Assembly: GCF_003116815.1 (NCBI RefSeq) | Contig: NZ_QDKQ01000056.1 | Location: 1 to 64,000, forward strand | Origin: Caulobacter endophyticus | Lineage (GTDB): Bacteria > Pseudomonadota > Alphaproteobacteria > Caulobacterales > Caulobacteraceae | Direction of reading: 5' to 3' | DNA: 64,000 nt | Shown here: piece after piece, positions 32,448 through 42,463 of the stretch | Numbering within the stretch: position 1 is the first letter of the stretch | How the letters are laid out: each line of letters opens with the position of its first letter | Program-made: the position numbers and the translations under genes | Notes under the pieces: generated by a model | What the model saw: the letters and a program-made list of their open reading frames with translations, nothing else | Databases searched by the model: none | What the model was told of the DNA's origin: nothing

Positions 32448-33892
32448 GGGCGCAGGCCCTTGATGTCGCCCGTGGTGTCGAGCACCGCCCCGGCCTCGAA
32501 GCTGGCTACCGGATAGGCGCAGTAGTCGGCGGCGTAGTAGGCGCTGGGCCTGTGGTTGCCGGAAGCCCCGAGGCCGCCGAACGGCATGGTGCCGGCCGCG
32601 CCCGTGGTCGGGCGATTGAGGTTGACCACGCCGGCCCGGATGCGAGCAAGGAAGCGATCCCACAGGGCCGGATTCTCGGTCAGAAGACCCGCCGACAGGC
32701 CGTAGCGAGTGGCGTTTGCGGCGGCGAGCGCCTGGTCGAACGAAGCCACGCGACGCACCTGCAGGATCGGGGCGAAGATTTCCTCATCCAACGCGTCGAC
32801 GCCGGTGACGTCGATCAAGCCCGGCGAGACGAAGGCGCCCGACAGGCCCTCGACGCGGCCCGGCTCCAGCAGGCGCTGGCCCTCGATACGGCCGGCGGCG
32901 GCCAGGGCGTGGCCGGCCGCGTGCTCGGAGATCAGCGGGCCCATGAAGGGCTCGACGCCGTTCCAGGGACCGATCGACAGGCGCGGGACGAGGGCGAGCA
33001 CCGCGTCGATGATCGCCTGGCCCTCGGCGCCGTCGGGTACGATCAGCCGGCGAGCGCAGGAGCAGCGCTGGCCGGTGGTGATGAACGCCGATTGCGCCAC
33101 CAGGGCGGCGACGGCGGCCGGATCGCCGGCCTGCCAGGCGACCAGCGGATTGTTGCCGCCCAGCTCCAGCGCCAGGATCACGTCGGGCCGGTCGGCGAAG
33201 TGGCGGCGGAAGAAGGTCCCCGCCTGGGCCGAGCCGGTGAACAGCAGGCCATCGATCTCCTGGTCGATCAGGGCCTGGCCGACCTCGCGCCCGCCCTGCA
33301 CCAGGTTGACCACGCCGGAGGGGACGCCAGCGGCCTCCAGCGCCTCGACCAGCAGTTGACCGGCCAGCGGCGTCTCTTCCGAGGGCTTGAAGACCACGGT
33401 GTCGCCCGCCAGCAGGGCCGGCACGATGTGGCCGTTGGGCAGGTGGCCGGGGAAGTTGAACGGTCCCAGCACCGCCATCACGCCATGCGGTCGGTGGCGC
33501 AGCACCGCGCGGCCGAAGGGCATGACGTTTTCGGCCACGCCGGTGCGCTCGTCATAGGCCTTGATCGAGGCGTCGACCTTGCCGGCCATCGAGCCGATCT
33601 CGGCCTTGGTCTCCCACAGCGCCTTGCCGGTTTCGCGGCTCAGGGCCTCAGCATAGGCCGTCGAGCGCTCGATCAGCACCTCCTTGTAGCGCCGCAGTAT
33701 GGCGATCCGCTCTTCGCGCGGCAGGTCGGCCCAGGGATGGAAAGCGCGCCTGGCGGCGGCGACGGCCGTCGCGACGTCAGCAGGCGAGGCCGTCGCCTCG
33801 CGCCAGACGACCTCGCCGGTCGCCGGATCGGTGGAGACGGCTTCCGGCCCCTGCCCGCTTTTCCAGACGCCGTCGATAAACACGCCGCTCAT
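32444..33892 (-). CDS. astD: Succinylglutamate-semialdehyde dehydrogenase
   Basis: A 482-aa NAD-dependent aldehyde dehydrogenase, fourth step of the AST pathway, giving N-succinylglutamate. It carries GPFNFPGHLPNGHIVPALLA, the glutamate motif LELGGNNPLV, and the catalytic cysteine in TGQRCSCARRL. Its start ATG overlaps the astA stop and its stop overlaps astB, which supports the pathway assignment over a generic aldehyde dehydrogenase. Confidence 0.93.
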   Translation of the reverse strand: MSGVFIDGVWKSGQGPEAVSTDPATGEVVWREATASPADVATAVAAARRAFHPWADLPREERIAILRRYKEVLIERSTAYAEALSRETGKALWETKAEIGSMAGKVDASIKAYDERTGVAENVMPFGRAVLRHRPHGVMAVLGPFNFPGHLPNGHIVPALLAGDTVVFKPSEETPLAGQLLVEALEAAGVPSGVVNLVQGGREVGQALIDQEIDGLLFTGSAQAGTFFRRHFADRPDVILALELGGNNPLVAWQAGDPAAVAALVAQSAFITTGQRCSCARRLIVPDGAEGQAIIDAVLALVPRLSIGPWNGVEPFMGPLISEHAAGHALAAAGRIEGQRLLEPGRVEGLSGAFVSPGLIDVTGVDALDEEIFAPILQVRRVASFDQALAAANATRYGLSAGLLTENPALWDRFLARIRAGVVNLNRPTTGAAGTMPFGGLGASGNHRPSAYYAADYCAYPVASFEAGAVLDTTGDIKGLRP

Positions 33893-34893
33893 GCCTTCAC
33901 CCGCACGCTGTCGCCTTCAGCCACGCCCAGGGCGTCGGCCACGGCGCGATCCAGGATCGCCGCCTCGCCGTCGATCAGCACGGCCGCCCGAACGGCCCGA
34001 AACCGCGAAACCTCGGCGGTCGAGATCAGCGCCTCTTCGCCGAACGCGTCCTCGCCGATCTTCACGCGAAGCCGGCGAGCGTCGCGCACGGTGCGGATGT
34101 CGTCGCGGGGCGCGGCCACGGTTGGACCGGCGTCGAACAGGTCCACCAGCCCCTGATAGCGGAAGCCCTCCCGCTCCAGCATGGCCCGGGCGGCCTCGCC
34201 GTCGCGGTGCACCTTGCCGATCACGTCGCGTGCGGCCGGGGCCAGCAGTTCGGTGTAGATCGGATGGCGCGGCGCCAGGTCGAGGATGAACTGGCCGTTG
34301 GTCGAGGCGCTCATGAGATCGGCCTGATCGAACTCCAGCCGGAAGAACTTGCTGGCCGCGTGCTCCCAGAACGGGCACGAGCCGTCCTCGTCGAACCAGC
34401 CGCGTAGTTCGGCCAGCACCATCTCGGCGAAACGCTGCGGCTCGATGCCGATCAGCATATAGCGCGACTGGGCCAGCAGACGGCCCGCCCCGCCCTTGCG
34501 TTTCTCTGGGCGCAGGAACAGCGAGCCCACCTCGGACCAGCCCGCGCACTCGTTCACCAGGACGAGCGCCTTGTGGTCGAAGCGCATCTCCAGAACCGGC
34601 GAGGACTGGGCCAGGGTCACGACCCGGAACGAGAAGAACGGGCGCTTGAGGCCTACGCTGGCCTTGACCCCGGCAACACCGTCGACAACGCCGGTCTCAA
34701 GATCTTCCAGCATCAGGGTATACCAGGCCTCGGGCGGGGCGACGCCCGCCTGGAAGCTGGCTTCCGACAGAGCAAGGCGTTCGCGCAGGGTAGGCTCGTC
34801 CTCGGGCAGGCTGGTGAAGCCTCTCCCCGACAGCACCGCCAGCTCCATCAGGGACTCGAAATCCGCCGATCCGGCGGGACGCACGACGAGCAT
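33889..34893 (-). CDS. astA: Arginine N-succinyltransferase
   Basis: A 334-aa enzyme transferring succinyl from succinyl-CoA to arginine, the entry step of the ammonia-producing AST pathway. Family features are FESLMELAVLSGRGFTSLPE near the N-terminus, FSFRVVTLAQSSPVLEMRFD, VNECAGWSEVGSLFLRPEKR, LIGIEPQRFAEMVLAELRGW, and the late motif ARRLRVKIGEDAFGEEALIS. Starts directly after the M20 hydrolase stop. A single astA gene is present, so no aruF/aruG-type heterodimer. Confidence 0.94.
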   Translation of the reverse strand: MLVVRPAGSADFESLMELAVLSGRGFTSLPEDEPTLRERLALSEASFQAGVAPPEAWYTLMLEDLETGVVDGVAGVKASVGLKRPFFSFRVVTLAQSSPVLEMRFDHKALVLVNECAGWSEVGSLFLRPEKRKGGAGRLLAQSRYMLIGIEPQRFAEMVLAELRGWFDEDGSCPFWEHAASKFFRLEFDQADLMSASTNGQFILDLAPRHPIYTELLAPAARDVIGKVHRDGEAARAMLEREGFRYQGLVDLFDAGPTVAAPRDDIRTVRDARRLRVKIGEDAFGEEALISTAEVSRFRAVRAAVLIDGEAAILDRAVADALGVAEGDSVRVKA

Positions 34894-36153
34894 TCAGTTG
34901 GTCTCCGGCATGGCGGCCATGGCCGCGCGGATCGCGTGGGCGTCGATGTCGCCGCTCGCCAGTTTCATAAGGGTGAGGGCCGACAGCTGGGCGCGCTCGA
35001 CGAAGCTGGCCGGCCAGGCGTGCTCGGCCTCGCTGTGGATGTCGCCGCCCCGCACGCCGAGGCTGTCGATGTTGGGCAGGCCGGAGGCGAAGAGGTTGTT
35101 GCCTTCGCAGACGCCGCCCGACGGCTTCCAGGCGATGTCCTGGCCAAGCAGCGCACCGATCTCCTTGACCGCGCCGAACAGCTTTTCCTGGGCGGCGTTG
35201 AACGGCTTGGCGCCGCGGGTGATGCGGCCGTGCAGGTGGGCGTGCAGACCATCCGCCGAGGTCGAGGCGACGATGGCGGCGATCTCGGCCTCCAGCCAGG
35301 CCGCGTCGGCGGCCGAGGGAAAGCGGACGTTGAAGCGCAGCACAGCGATGTCGGGCACCATGTTCAGCGGCGATCCGCCGTCGATCTTGGCGATATTGAG
35401 CGTGACGCCTTCGCGGCGGCCATTGAGGTCATGCAGAGCCTGGGCCAGCCGCGCGGCCGCCATCACCGCATTGCGGCCTGAGGCGAAGTCGCGGCCGGCA
35501 TGGGCGGCGCGGCCATGAACGACGACGTGGAAGTTACCTGAGCCCTTGCGCACGCTGGCCAGGGCGCCGTCGGCCAGGGCCGGTTCGTAGGTCAGGCCCA
35601 CATGACCCAGGCGAGCGAAGTCCGCCAGCACCGGCGCCGAGGCGATCGAGCCGATCTCCTCGTCGGGCGAGATGAGCACGCGATAGCCGACATTGCCGGC
35701 CTTGGGATGGCGCTCGAAGGCCTCCAGCGCGCCCAACATCACCGAGAGGCCGCCCTTCATGTCGGCGATGCCAGGGCCGTGCAGCGCCCCGTCCGGCCGG
35801 GTGCTGACAGTCTGGAAGCCAGAGGTCTCGGGATAGACGGTGTCGTAGTGGCCGGTCAGCACGACCTGCACCGGCGCCTCGGGCCGCACGACGACGGCGA
35901 TGGCCGGCGGGTGCAACTGCTCGACCTGGCGGCCGTCGGCGGCGATCTCCGGAGACGCGGTCAGCGGGACTTCGGCCGGCGCGGCCGGCAGCACTGAGAA
36001 CGCCTCGACAAGAACCTGCCTCTGGCGCTCCAGCCCCGCGATATGGCGGCTGCCCGAGTTGATGGCGCACCAGGCGACGGCCCGGTCGATCATCCGGGGC
36101 CCATCGGCGGCCAAACTCCCCAGGACAGCCCGATCTTCGTCGTCGATCCGCAT
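34894..36153 (-). CDS. M20-family metallohydrolase at the head of the ast operon
   Basis: A 419-aa zinc amidohydrolase of the ArgE/DapE/CPG2 group. The metal ligands are in GHYDTVYP, GIADMKGG and the DEEIGS segment (with catalytic Glu), and the closing motif is RGGDIHSEAEHAWPASF. No astE-like M14 zinc desuccinylase is in the operon. By position this enzyme is the best candidate to split N-succinylglutamate to glutamate and succinate (inference). The ATG at 36153 has AGGGAGA upstream; TTG 36177 would add eight residues. Promoter probably in the roughly 110 bases before it, shared with the end of tamB. Confidence 0.85.
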   Translation of the reverse strand: MRIDDEDRAVLGSLAADGPRMIDRAVAWCAINSGSRHIAGLERQRQVLVEAFSVLPAAPAEVPLTASPEIAADGRQVEQLHPPAIAVVVRPEAPVQVVLTGHYDTVYPETSGFQTVSTRPDGALHGPGIADMKGGLSVMLGALEAFERHPKAGNVGYRVLISPDEEIGSIASAPVLADFARLGHVGLTYEPALADGALASVRKGSGNFHVVVHGRAAHAGRDFASGRNAVMAAARLAQALHDLNGRREGVTLNIAKIDGGSPLNMVPDIAVLRFNVRFPSAADAAWLEAEIAAIVASTSADGLHAHLHGRITRGAKPFNAAQEKLFGAVKEIGALLGQDIAWKPSGGVCEGNNLFASGLPNIDSLGVRGGDIHSEAEHAWPASFVERAQLSALTLMKLASGDIDAHAIRAAMAAMPETN

Positions 36154-36263
36154 GGATTCGCTGTCTCCCTTGGCCAAAGCCTAGTCCAGGGAGCGCGGGC
36201 AAAACGTTGTTTCCTTTGGCGGGGAAACCGGGCGGCCGCGCAACAGCCTTGCCCTGGCGCTCT

Positions 36264-39200
36264 CTACCTGTAGTCCTTTCGCCATTTCACGGAAAGCTTG
36301 GCGTCGCCGTCGCCGCCGAGGCGCGAGACCAGCGACAGGGCCCGGCGTATGCGCCATTCGACCTGCGCCGCCGGCCCCTCACGACCGCCGCCGATGATTT
36401 CGACGTAGACATCGTCGGTGACGTACTTGCCGCCAGCCACGGTCATGCCCGTGCTGCTCTCGGCGAAGGCCAGGCGGTCGAGCCGCGCGAAGCTTCTCAG
36501 ATTGCCGATCACGTCGAAGCCGCCGCCGCCGGCAAGCGACGCGAGAGCCGAAGCCAGCTGCGCCGCCTCGATCGGCGACAGCTGGGCCGCCGACGACCCG
36601 AACAGCACCTGCGACAGCACCTCGTCCTGCGGCAGTTCAGGCTTGGAGGTCAGGGTGATCTCCGGCTTTGCGGCCGTGCCCTTGACCTGGATGATCGCCG
36701 TCAGGGCGTCGTCCTCCCGGGTCGCGGTCAAATCGAGGCGGATGCGGTCCAACTGGGTGGCCAGACGCACCACCCCGTCGTCGTCGAACTCGAAGCGCTT
36801 GCCGGCGAAGTCGTACTCGCCGCGCACCACGCGGGCGACGCCGTCCAGCACGGGGCTTGCGGTGGTGCCGCCGACATGGGCGTCCAGCGACAGTTCGACG
36901 TCCAGGCCCCTGCCCTTCACGAAGATCCGGCGCGGCGCCTTCAGGGTGACGTCCAGCGCCATGCCCGAGTTCGGTTTGCGAGCCTGCACCTCGACGCCCT
37001 GCACCAGGTCCTGCGGGCGATTGCGCTCGATCACGTCCATAGAGACAACGCCGGCGGGGGTCTTGGACTGGGCCGAGACGTCGGCACGGTCGATGGTCAG
37101 GGCGCCCGACAGCTTCACCTTGCCGTCGGCGGCGCGGTTGATCGTGGTCTGGCCGGTGGCCTGGGCCTTGGCCAATTCGTTGTCGATGACCTGGAAGTTC
37201 TTCATGTCCAGGCGGAAGCTGCCCACGCCGTCGCGCGCCAGGCTGATGCGGCCTGCGCCCGAGGCCGTGCCGCCGCGGCCGTCGCCGGCTTGGGCCTGGC
37301 TGACGTCGATGGCGTTGTCGGCGAGGTTGGCGGTGATCGCCACGTTCTGCAGGCGCAGGCCCGTCTGGCCATCCTCGAACCGTCCGCCCGAAAGCGAGGC
37401 GCGGCCGACCAGGCGCGGATCGGCCAGGGTGCCGGCCAGCGCGCCCTCGGCGTCGATCTTGCCCGACAGCCCCCGTTCGGGACCGATCAGAAGGTCCCAC
37501 AACGGCTTGATCTCGCCCTGGGCCAGGAAGCGCCCCTGAACGGCGCGCGTCCGGTCGATGGCCAGGCGGAACGGCTTGGCGGACGCTTCGGTCGGCAGGG
37601 TCAGGTCCGCTTCGGCCTTCAGGCCCTGCGGGTTGCTGCCGCTGGCGCGGATGGTCATCACCCTGTCGCGCAGATCGCCGTGGATGGTGGCGTCCAGCGA
37701 CTGCTCGGCCTTGGCGCCGCGCTCGCGGGCGCCGGAGAGGTTGGCGTCGAGCTCGCCGTCCAACGCTGCGCCCTGCCCGCGCATGGAGACGCGGGCGTCG
37801 ATGCGGCCGGTAAGATCGGGATTGAGCGCCGTCAGGCTGACGCCCACGAGGTCCGCGCGAAGATTGGCCAGATCGCCGCCGACGTCGAGGTCGAGGTCGG
37901 CGCGTCCGTCGCCAAGGTTCAACCGCACCTTGCCCGTCGTGCGCGGGCCGCCAAGACGGATCTGGGCGGTCTCTCGGGTCGAGATTTCGGTGCGGGCCAT
38001 GCGGCCCCTGGCGTCCAGGGTCAGCAGGTAGTCCTCGGGTTGCTCGGTCAGCAGGCCGGTCCCGCCCAGGCGCCAGCGGCCGGACGGGCCGTCGCCCCTG
38101 GCATCCAGCGTCAGCGGTAGACGGGCCATCGGTCCCGAGGCCTTGATGGCGGCGTTGCGGATCTTCCAGGCGCCGCCGGTGACGTCCTGCGCGGCCAGGT
38201 CGAGGGTCGCGGTCGGCCCGCCGGCGGCGTCGACGATCTTCACCGAGCCACGCACCGAGCCCTGGGCGAGGAAGGCGCCGGGGCCCACGTTGACGATCAG
38301 GTCAGCGGTGGCCGGACGGCCGTTGCGCAGCGAGGCCGCGCCGCCGGCCTTGAGCCCGCCGGCGTCGACGTCGAGGCCGGAAAGCTCCAGGCCGCCCGGC
38401 GCGAAGCTGAAGGCCGTCTTGGCGCGGGCTGGGCCGTACTGGCTCGTCGCCTCCAGGGCGGCCGTACCGTCAGCGCCGTCGGCGCGCCTGGCGAAGGTCA
38501 GGGCCAGCCTGGCGTCCTTGAGAGGCAGACGCGGAAGGTCGATGCTGTCGAAGGCCGCCTGCAGGTCGGCGCGCGGCGCGGTCAGCGTGCCGGTGATCGC
38601 GCCCGTTCCCGAAGCCTTGCCCGAAACCTCGACGGGGCCTGCGCCGAACGGCCCCTCAGCCGACCAGTCGAGCTTGAAGGCCAGGGCGCCGCCGGGGTTC
38701 ATGACGCCCGAGGTGCGCGCGCGAGCGGCCGCGCCGTCCAGCTTACCGTCAGCGACCGAAAGCTTGCCGTTGTCCCAGGCCGCGCGGGCCGAAACGTGCG
38801 GCGCCGCGCCCAGCAGGCGGTCGAGTTCGGACAGGCCGCTGGCGAAGCCCGCGCCCCGCGCTTCGGCGTTGAAGTTCCAGGGCTTGTCGCGGGCCTGGCT
38901 GGCCGACCACTTTATCGAGGCCGAGCCCTTCATGCCCGAACGGATCGGCGCCAGGGAGGCGACCTTGGCTGTGCCGTCGAACGACAGGCCGCCCAGCAGG
39001 CCGCGTTCGCCCCTGCCCTCGACCACCACATTGGGCGCGACGATCTTGGCGCGCTTGATCAGGAAGCGACCGTCCTTGAGGCGCGCGCCCTCGAAATCGG
39101 CCTTGGGCGCCCGGCCCAACGGGGCCAGCAGGCCCTCGCCGCCCCCGCCTTCGCCGGCAGCCGAGGCGCGGATGGTCAGCTCGCCCTTGTTCCAGCCGAC

Positions 39201-40436
39201 AAAGACCGGCCCCTTGGCCCGGGCAATGCGATAGCCGAACAGTTCGAGATTCGAGACGTCGCCCGGCCCCTCGACGGAGAAGCCGCCGTCGCCGAGTTTG
39301 AAGACGCCCTGCGCCTTGGCCGCACCCATCTTGGGCATGGGGGTGATCTTGGAGAGGTCCTTCACCGCCGCCGAGAAGGTCACGCCTTCCGGCGCGGTGC
39401 GGCGCTTGGCCAGATCGGCCGGACCGCGCGCGTCGAGCGACAGGTTGGGCGCGCGCAGCTCCAACGACAGGTCGGTCAGGGCGCCGGCCTTGCGGCCGAT
39501 GACGTCGAGGTCGACTGACGCGCCGAACATGCGCTCGTAGAGGTCCGTGTGGGTGGAGGCCGAGAGGTCGACGTGACCGCTTGCCGAACCGCCCTGCGCG
39601 GTCCACGCGCCGCCAGCGCGCAGGGGTACCTCGTCGCCAGTCTGGGCCTTGATGGTGAAGGCGCCGGCCTCTGTGGTCCCGTTTGCCTTGGCGTCGAGCA
39701 TGAACGGGCGATCGGCCGGGAGGCCGAGGCTTCCGGCGAGGGCGCCGCCCTTGGCTTCGCGTCCGACGGCGGTCAGCAGCAGGGACTTGTCGCGCCCCAG
39801 GTCGAAGACCAGGTCGAGATGGTCGCCCGGGTGCAGCCGGCTGGCCGCCGACAGGCGCCCGGCCTGACCGCCGGCCCGCGCCATCTCGTAGGCGCCCGAC
39901 AGGTCGAAGTCGCCGGCGACGTTGCTGAACGCCGGGCGGGTGACCAGCCGAAGCTTGAAGGCGTCGAGGTCGGCCGAGATCGGCGCCGCGCCGGACTTGC
40001 CCTTGGGCCCCAGGGTCGGGCGGCGCATCAGGATCACCTGGCGGGCCTCGATGTTTTCGGCATGGAAGCGCCGCCACCACAGCTCGCGCGGCTTCCAGAC
40101 GACGCGCAGGTCGGCCCCTTCGAGCCAGACGCCCTTCTCGTCGGAAATGGTCAGGCGGCGGACGCCGAAGTCGCGCCAGATGTCGCCCGACAGGCCCTCG
40201 ATCTTCAGCGTGCCGATGCGGCCCAGCTTCAGGCCGCTGGTGCGCGCTTCGAGGAAGGCGCGCCCCTGGGGCGTTATCACGCCATAACGCACGACGCCCA
40301 GCACCAGAGCGACGATAGCGACCAGGGTCACAGAGATGATGATCAGCAAGCCGGGGCCGCCGACGCGGCGCGCGACCTTGGCCGCGGCTTCGGCGACTTG
40401 TTCGACGGGTTCGGGCGGCGGCGCGGCGTCGGTCAA
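36264..40436 (-). CDS. tamB: Translocation and assembly module inner-membrane protein TamB
   Basis: About 1390 aa. An N-terminal single membrane helix (LLIIISVTLVAIVALVLG, residues about 28-46) is followed by a very long beta-helical AsmA/TamB periplasmic body and the C-terminal DUF490 domain containing LPQDEVLSQVLFGSSAAQLS and GGREGPAAQVEWRIRRALSL. It bridges the inner and outer membranes with TamA and is implicated in outer-membrane protein insertion and phospholipid transport. The true start is probably TTG 40436, overlapping the tamA stop (TTGA). The frame remains open another 304 codons upstream inside tamA, but that translation is not protein-like. Confidence 0.9.
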   Translation of the reverse strand: MTDAAPPPEPVEQVAEAAAKVARRVGGPGLLIIISVTLVAIVALVLGVVRYGVITPQGRAFLEARTSGLKLGRIGTLKIEGLSGDIWRDFGVRRLTISDEKGVWLEGADLRVVWKPRELWWRRFHAENIEARQVILMRRPTLGPKGKSGAAPISADLDAFKLRLVTRPAFSNVAGDFDLSGAYEMARAGGQAGRLSAASRLHPGDHLDLVFDLGRDKSLLLTAVGREAKGGALAGSLGLPADRPFMLDAKANGTTEAGAFTIKAQTGDEVPLRAGGAWTAQGGSASGHVDLSASTHTDLYERMFGASVDLDVIGRKAGALTDLSLELRAPNLSLDARGPADLAKRRTAPEGVTFSAAVKDLSKITPMPKMGAAKAQGVFKLGDGGFSVEGPGDVSNLELFGYRIARAKGPVFVGWNKGELTIRASAAGEGGGGEGLLAPLGRAPKADFEGARLKDGRFLIKRAKIVAPNVVVEGRGERGLLGGLSFDGTAKVASLAPIRSGMKGSASIKWSASQARDKPWNFNAEARGAGFASGLSELDRLLGAAPHVSARAAWDNGKLSVADGKLDGAAARARTSGVMNPGGALAFKLDWSAEGPFGAGPVEVSGKASGTGAITGTLTAPRADLQAAFDSIDLPRLPLKDARLALTFARRADGADGTAALEATSQYGPARAKTAFSFAPGGLELSGLDVDAGGLKAGGAASLRNGRPATADLIVNVGPGAFLAQGSVRGSVKIVDAAGGPTATLDLAAQDVTGGAWKIRNAAIKASGPMARLPLTLDARGDGPSGRWRLGGTGLLTEQPEDYLLTLDARGRMARTEISTRETAQIRLGGPRTTGKVRLNLGDGRADLDLDVGGDLANLRADLVGVSLTALNPDLTGRIDARVSMRGQGAALDGELDANLSGARERGAKAEQSLDATIHGDLRDRVMTIRASGSNPQGLKAEADLTLPTEASAKPFRLAIDRTRAVQGRFLAQGEIKPLWDLLIGPERGLSGKIDAEGALAGTLADPRLVGRASLSGGRFEDGQTGLRLQNVAITANLADNAIDVSQAQAGDGRGGTASGAGRISLARDGVGSFRLDMKNFQVIDNELAKAQATGQTTINRAADGKVKLSGALTIDRADVSAQSKTPAGVVSMDVIERNRPQDLVQGVEVQARKPNSGMALDVTLKAPRRIFVKGRGLDVELSLDAHVGGTTASPVLDGVARVVRGEYDFAGKRFEFDDDGVVRLATQLDRIRLDLTATREDDALTAIIQVKGTAAKPEITLTSKPELPQDEVLSQVLFGSSAAQLSPIEAAQLASALASLAGGGGFDVIGNLRSFARLDRLAFAESSTGMTVAGGKYVTDDVYVEIIGGGREGPAAQVEWRIRRALSLVSRLGGDGDAKLSVKWRKDYR

Positions 40437-42232
40437 AAGCTCTGCCCGATGCTGAGATAGATCTGGAATGCCGAGTCGCCTTTGCGCTTTTCGAGCGGAA
40501 AGGCGATGTCGGCGCGGATCGGCCCGAAGCCGAGGTCGTAGCGGACGCCGAAGCCCGCGCCGACGCTGAAGTCCTGGGCGTTCGGCGTCGGCTGGGTTCC
40601 CACCGCGCCGGCGTCGATGAAGACCACGCCTCCCCACTGCTGGGTGAACTTGCGCCGCAGTTCCAGCGAGGCCTCGACCAGCGACAGGCCGCCTTGCGGG
40701 GTGTTGTCGGCCAGGCGCGGGCCGATGGCCTGGTAGGAGTAGCCCCGCACCGAACCGCCGCCGCCCGAGTAGAAGCGCCGCGAGGCCGGCACTTCGGGCA
40801 TGGTGCCGCCGAGCATCGCGCCAACCTTCAGGCGTCCGGCCAGCACGGTGTCGGCTTCCTTGCCGAACGGGATGTAGGCCGAGCCCTGGGCCTGGGTGCG
40901 AATGTAGACCAAGCTGGTCTCGCCGGTGATGGCGGTGGGCTCGGCCCGGGCCTCCACCCGCCAGCCACGGCGCGGATCGAGGATATTGTCCGAATAGTCC
41001 CAGGCATAGGCGCCGAGCGCGGTAAAGGTGGCCAGGTTCAGGCGCTGGCCCACCGGCAGGCCGTTGGCGGTGGTCAGTTCCTTGGTCTGCGACAGGTCCA
41101 CCGACAGGCCGTAGGTGCGGTAGCGGGTCGTCTGCAGGCGGCGCGTCAGGTCGGCGCTCAGCGTGGCGCCGGTTTCGTCGTAGGCGTCGGTGGTGTCGGC
41201 GAAGACCCGGCTGGTCAGCTTCAGGGTCTGCTGCGGACGCCCCCAATGCGGCAGCGCCACCGAGCCCTCCAGGCTCTTTTCCAGCTTGGCGATGCGGGTG
41301 GTGATCGTCGTGGTGTCGGCGCGGCGCAGGCGATTGTAGCGGATCCACTTGGCGTCGACGCCGGGACCTTCGCTGGTGGAATAGCCCGCGCCAAGCTCCA
41401 GCGTGCGCGAGGCCCGGTCGGCCAGGGTGACCTGGATCGGCCGCAGGCCGCTCGGCAACGCCTTGTCCTTGGGCGCCAGAGCCACCGAGACGGTGTCGTA
41501 GACGCCGGTGTCGCGCAGGCGGCGCTCAAGCTCGGCGATGTCTTCCGGATCGTAGACGTCGCCTTCCTTCCATGGCGCCAGGCGGTGCAGCCACTCGATC
41601 CGGGTGCGGCCCTTGGTCGACAGCTCCACGCCGTCGACCTTTACAAGGTCGCCGGCGGCGATGACGAAGGTCGGGCGGACGGTGTGGTCGGCGTGGTCGA
41701 CGATCACCTGGCGCGGATCGGCCATGGCGTCGGCGTAGCCCAGCTTCTGCACCTGGGCGACAGCGCGGCCCTCGGCGCCCAGAATCTCGGCGGCCCGTCC
41801 GGCGGCCCCCTCGGTAAGGCCGAGGACCGAGAAGGCGCGTTCGCGCACGCCCTCGTCCGGCGGCTCACCCGACCAGTCGATTCGCGGATCGGCTATGACG
41901 AAAAGCTGGCCCGGCGTGACCTTGACCGTGCCGCGCGGCGGGTCGGTTTCGGTGACGTCGGGATCGACGACATAGGCGTAGTAACCCTCCGCGCGCAGCA
42001 CGGCGACGGCGTCGTCCGCGGCGTCACGGGCGCGGCGGCGGGCTTCGGAACGGCTGGCAGGCGGACCGTCTGACTGGGAGAGGACGCGCTGGATCGCTTC
42101 GCGCAGGGCGCGATCCTCGACGCCGGTGATGGTCGCCGATGGTTCGTCCGCTTGCGCCTGGGCCGCTACCGCCGCGATAGCGGCGGCCAAGCCCAGGACT
42201 GTCGTCTTACGCACCAAGCCTAGTCCCCGCAC
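40433..42232 (-). CDS. tamA: Outer-membrane Omp85-family protein TamA
   Basis: A 599-aa protein. A signal peptide (VLGLAAAIAAVAAQAQA) precedes about three POTRA-like domains (residues roughly 35-280) and a 16-strand barrel. The barrel contains the Omp85 lid motif GGGGSVRGYSYQAIGPR and ends in aromatic FQIYLSIGQSF, the C-terminal beta signal ending in Phe. It partners TamB, encoded immediately downstream in the same operon. BamA is excluded by length and number of POTRA domains. Confidence 0.92.
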   Translation of the reverse strand: MRGLGLVRKTTVLGLAAAIAAVAAQAQADEPSATITGVEDRALREAIQRVLSQSDGPPASRSEARRRARDAADDAVAVLRAEGYYAYVVDPDVTETDPPRGTVKVTPGQLFVIADPRIDWSGEPPDEGVRERAFSVLGLTEGAAGRAAEILGAEGRAVAQVQKLGYADAMADPRQVIVDHADHTVRPTFVIAAGDLVKVDGVELSTKGRTRIEWLHRLAPWKEGDVYDPEDIAELERRLRDTGVYDTVSVALAPKDKALPSGLRPIQVTLADRASRTLELGAGYSTSEGPGVDAKWIRYNRLRRADTTTITTRIAKLEKSLEGSVALPHWGRPQQTLKLTSRVFADTTDAYDETGATLSADLTRRLQTTRYRTYGLSVDLSQTKELTTANGLPVGQRLNLATFTALGAYAWDYSDNILDPRRGWRVEARAEPTAITGETSLVYIRTQAQGSAYIPFGKEADTVLAGRLKVGAMLGGTMPEVPASRRFYSGGGGSVRGYSYQAIGPRLADNTPQGGLSLVEASLELRRKFTQQWGGVVFIDAGAVGTQPTPNAQDFSVGAGFGVRYDLGFGPIRADIAFPLEKRKGDSAFQIYLSIGQSF

Positions 42233-42463
42233 GGAGCGCCCCCGAACCTCGTGTAGTCGGGCGCTTCACGGCTGTCACCCGGCGAAATGCTGCGGGAGCG
42301 AACGTTCTCGACTTCTCAGCCCTGGCAATCGGCGCCCAAATGCTGGGCAGTCATGCGCAAAGGCGGAGCGAAGGTCGAAATCCGCCGCGAACCTTTTCGA
42401 GGCGTTCTAGGTTTCCATCGACCAGCGCCGCTTCGGCGTGGGTCCAAGAGACGGATAATCAGC

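Noticed and set aside
36264-41348. TamB extended N-terminally to 1694 residues
   Set aside because: The extra 304 residues are an out-of-frame reading of tamA and are not protein-like; the membrane helix and TTGA overlap place the start at 40436.
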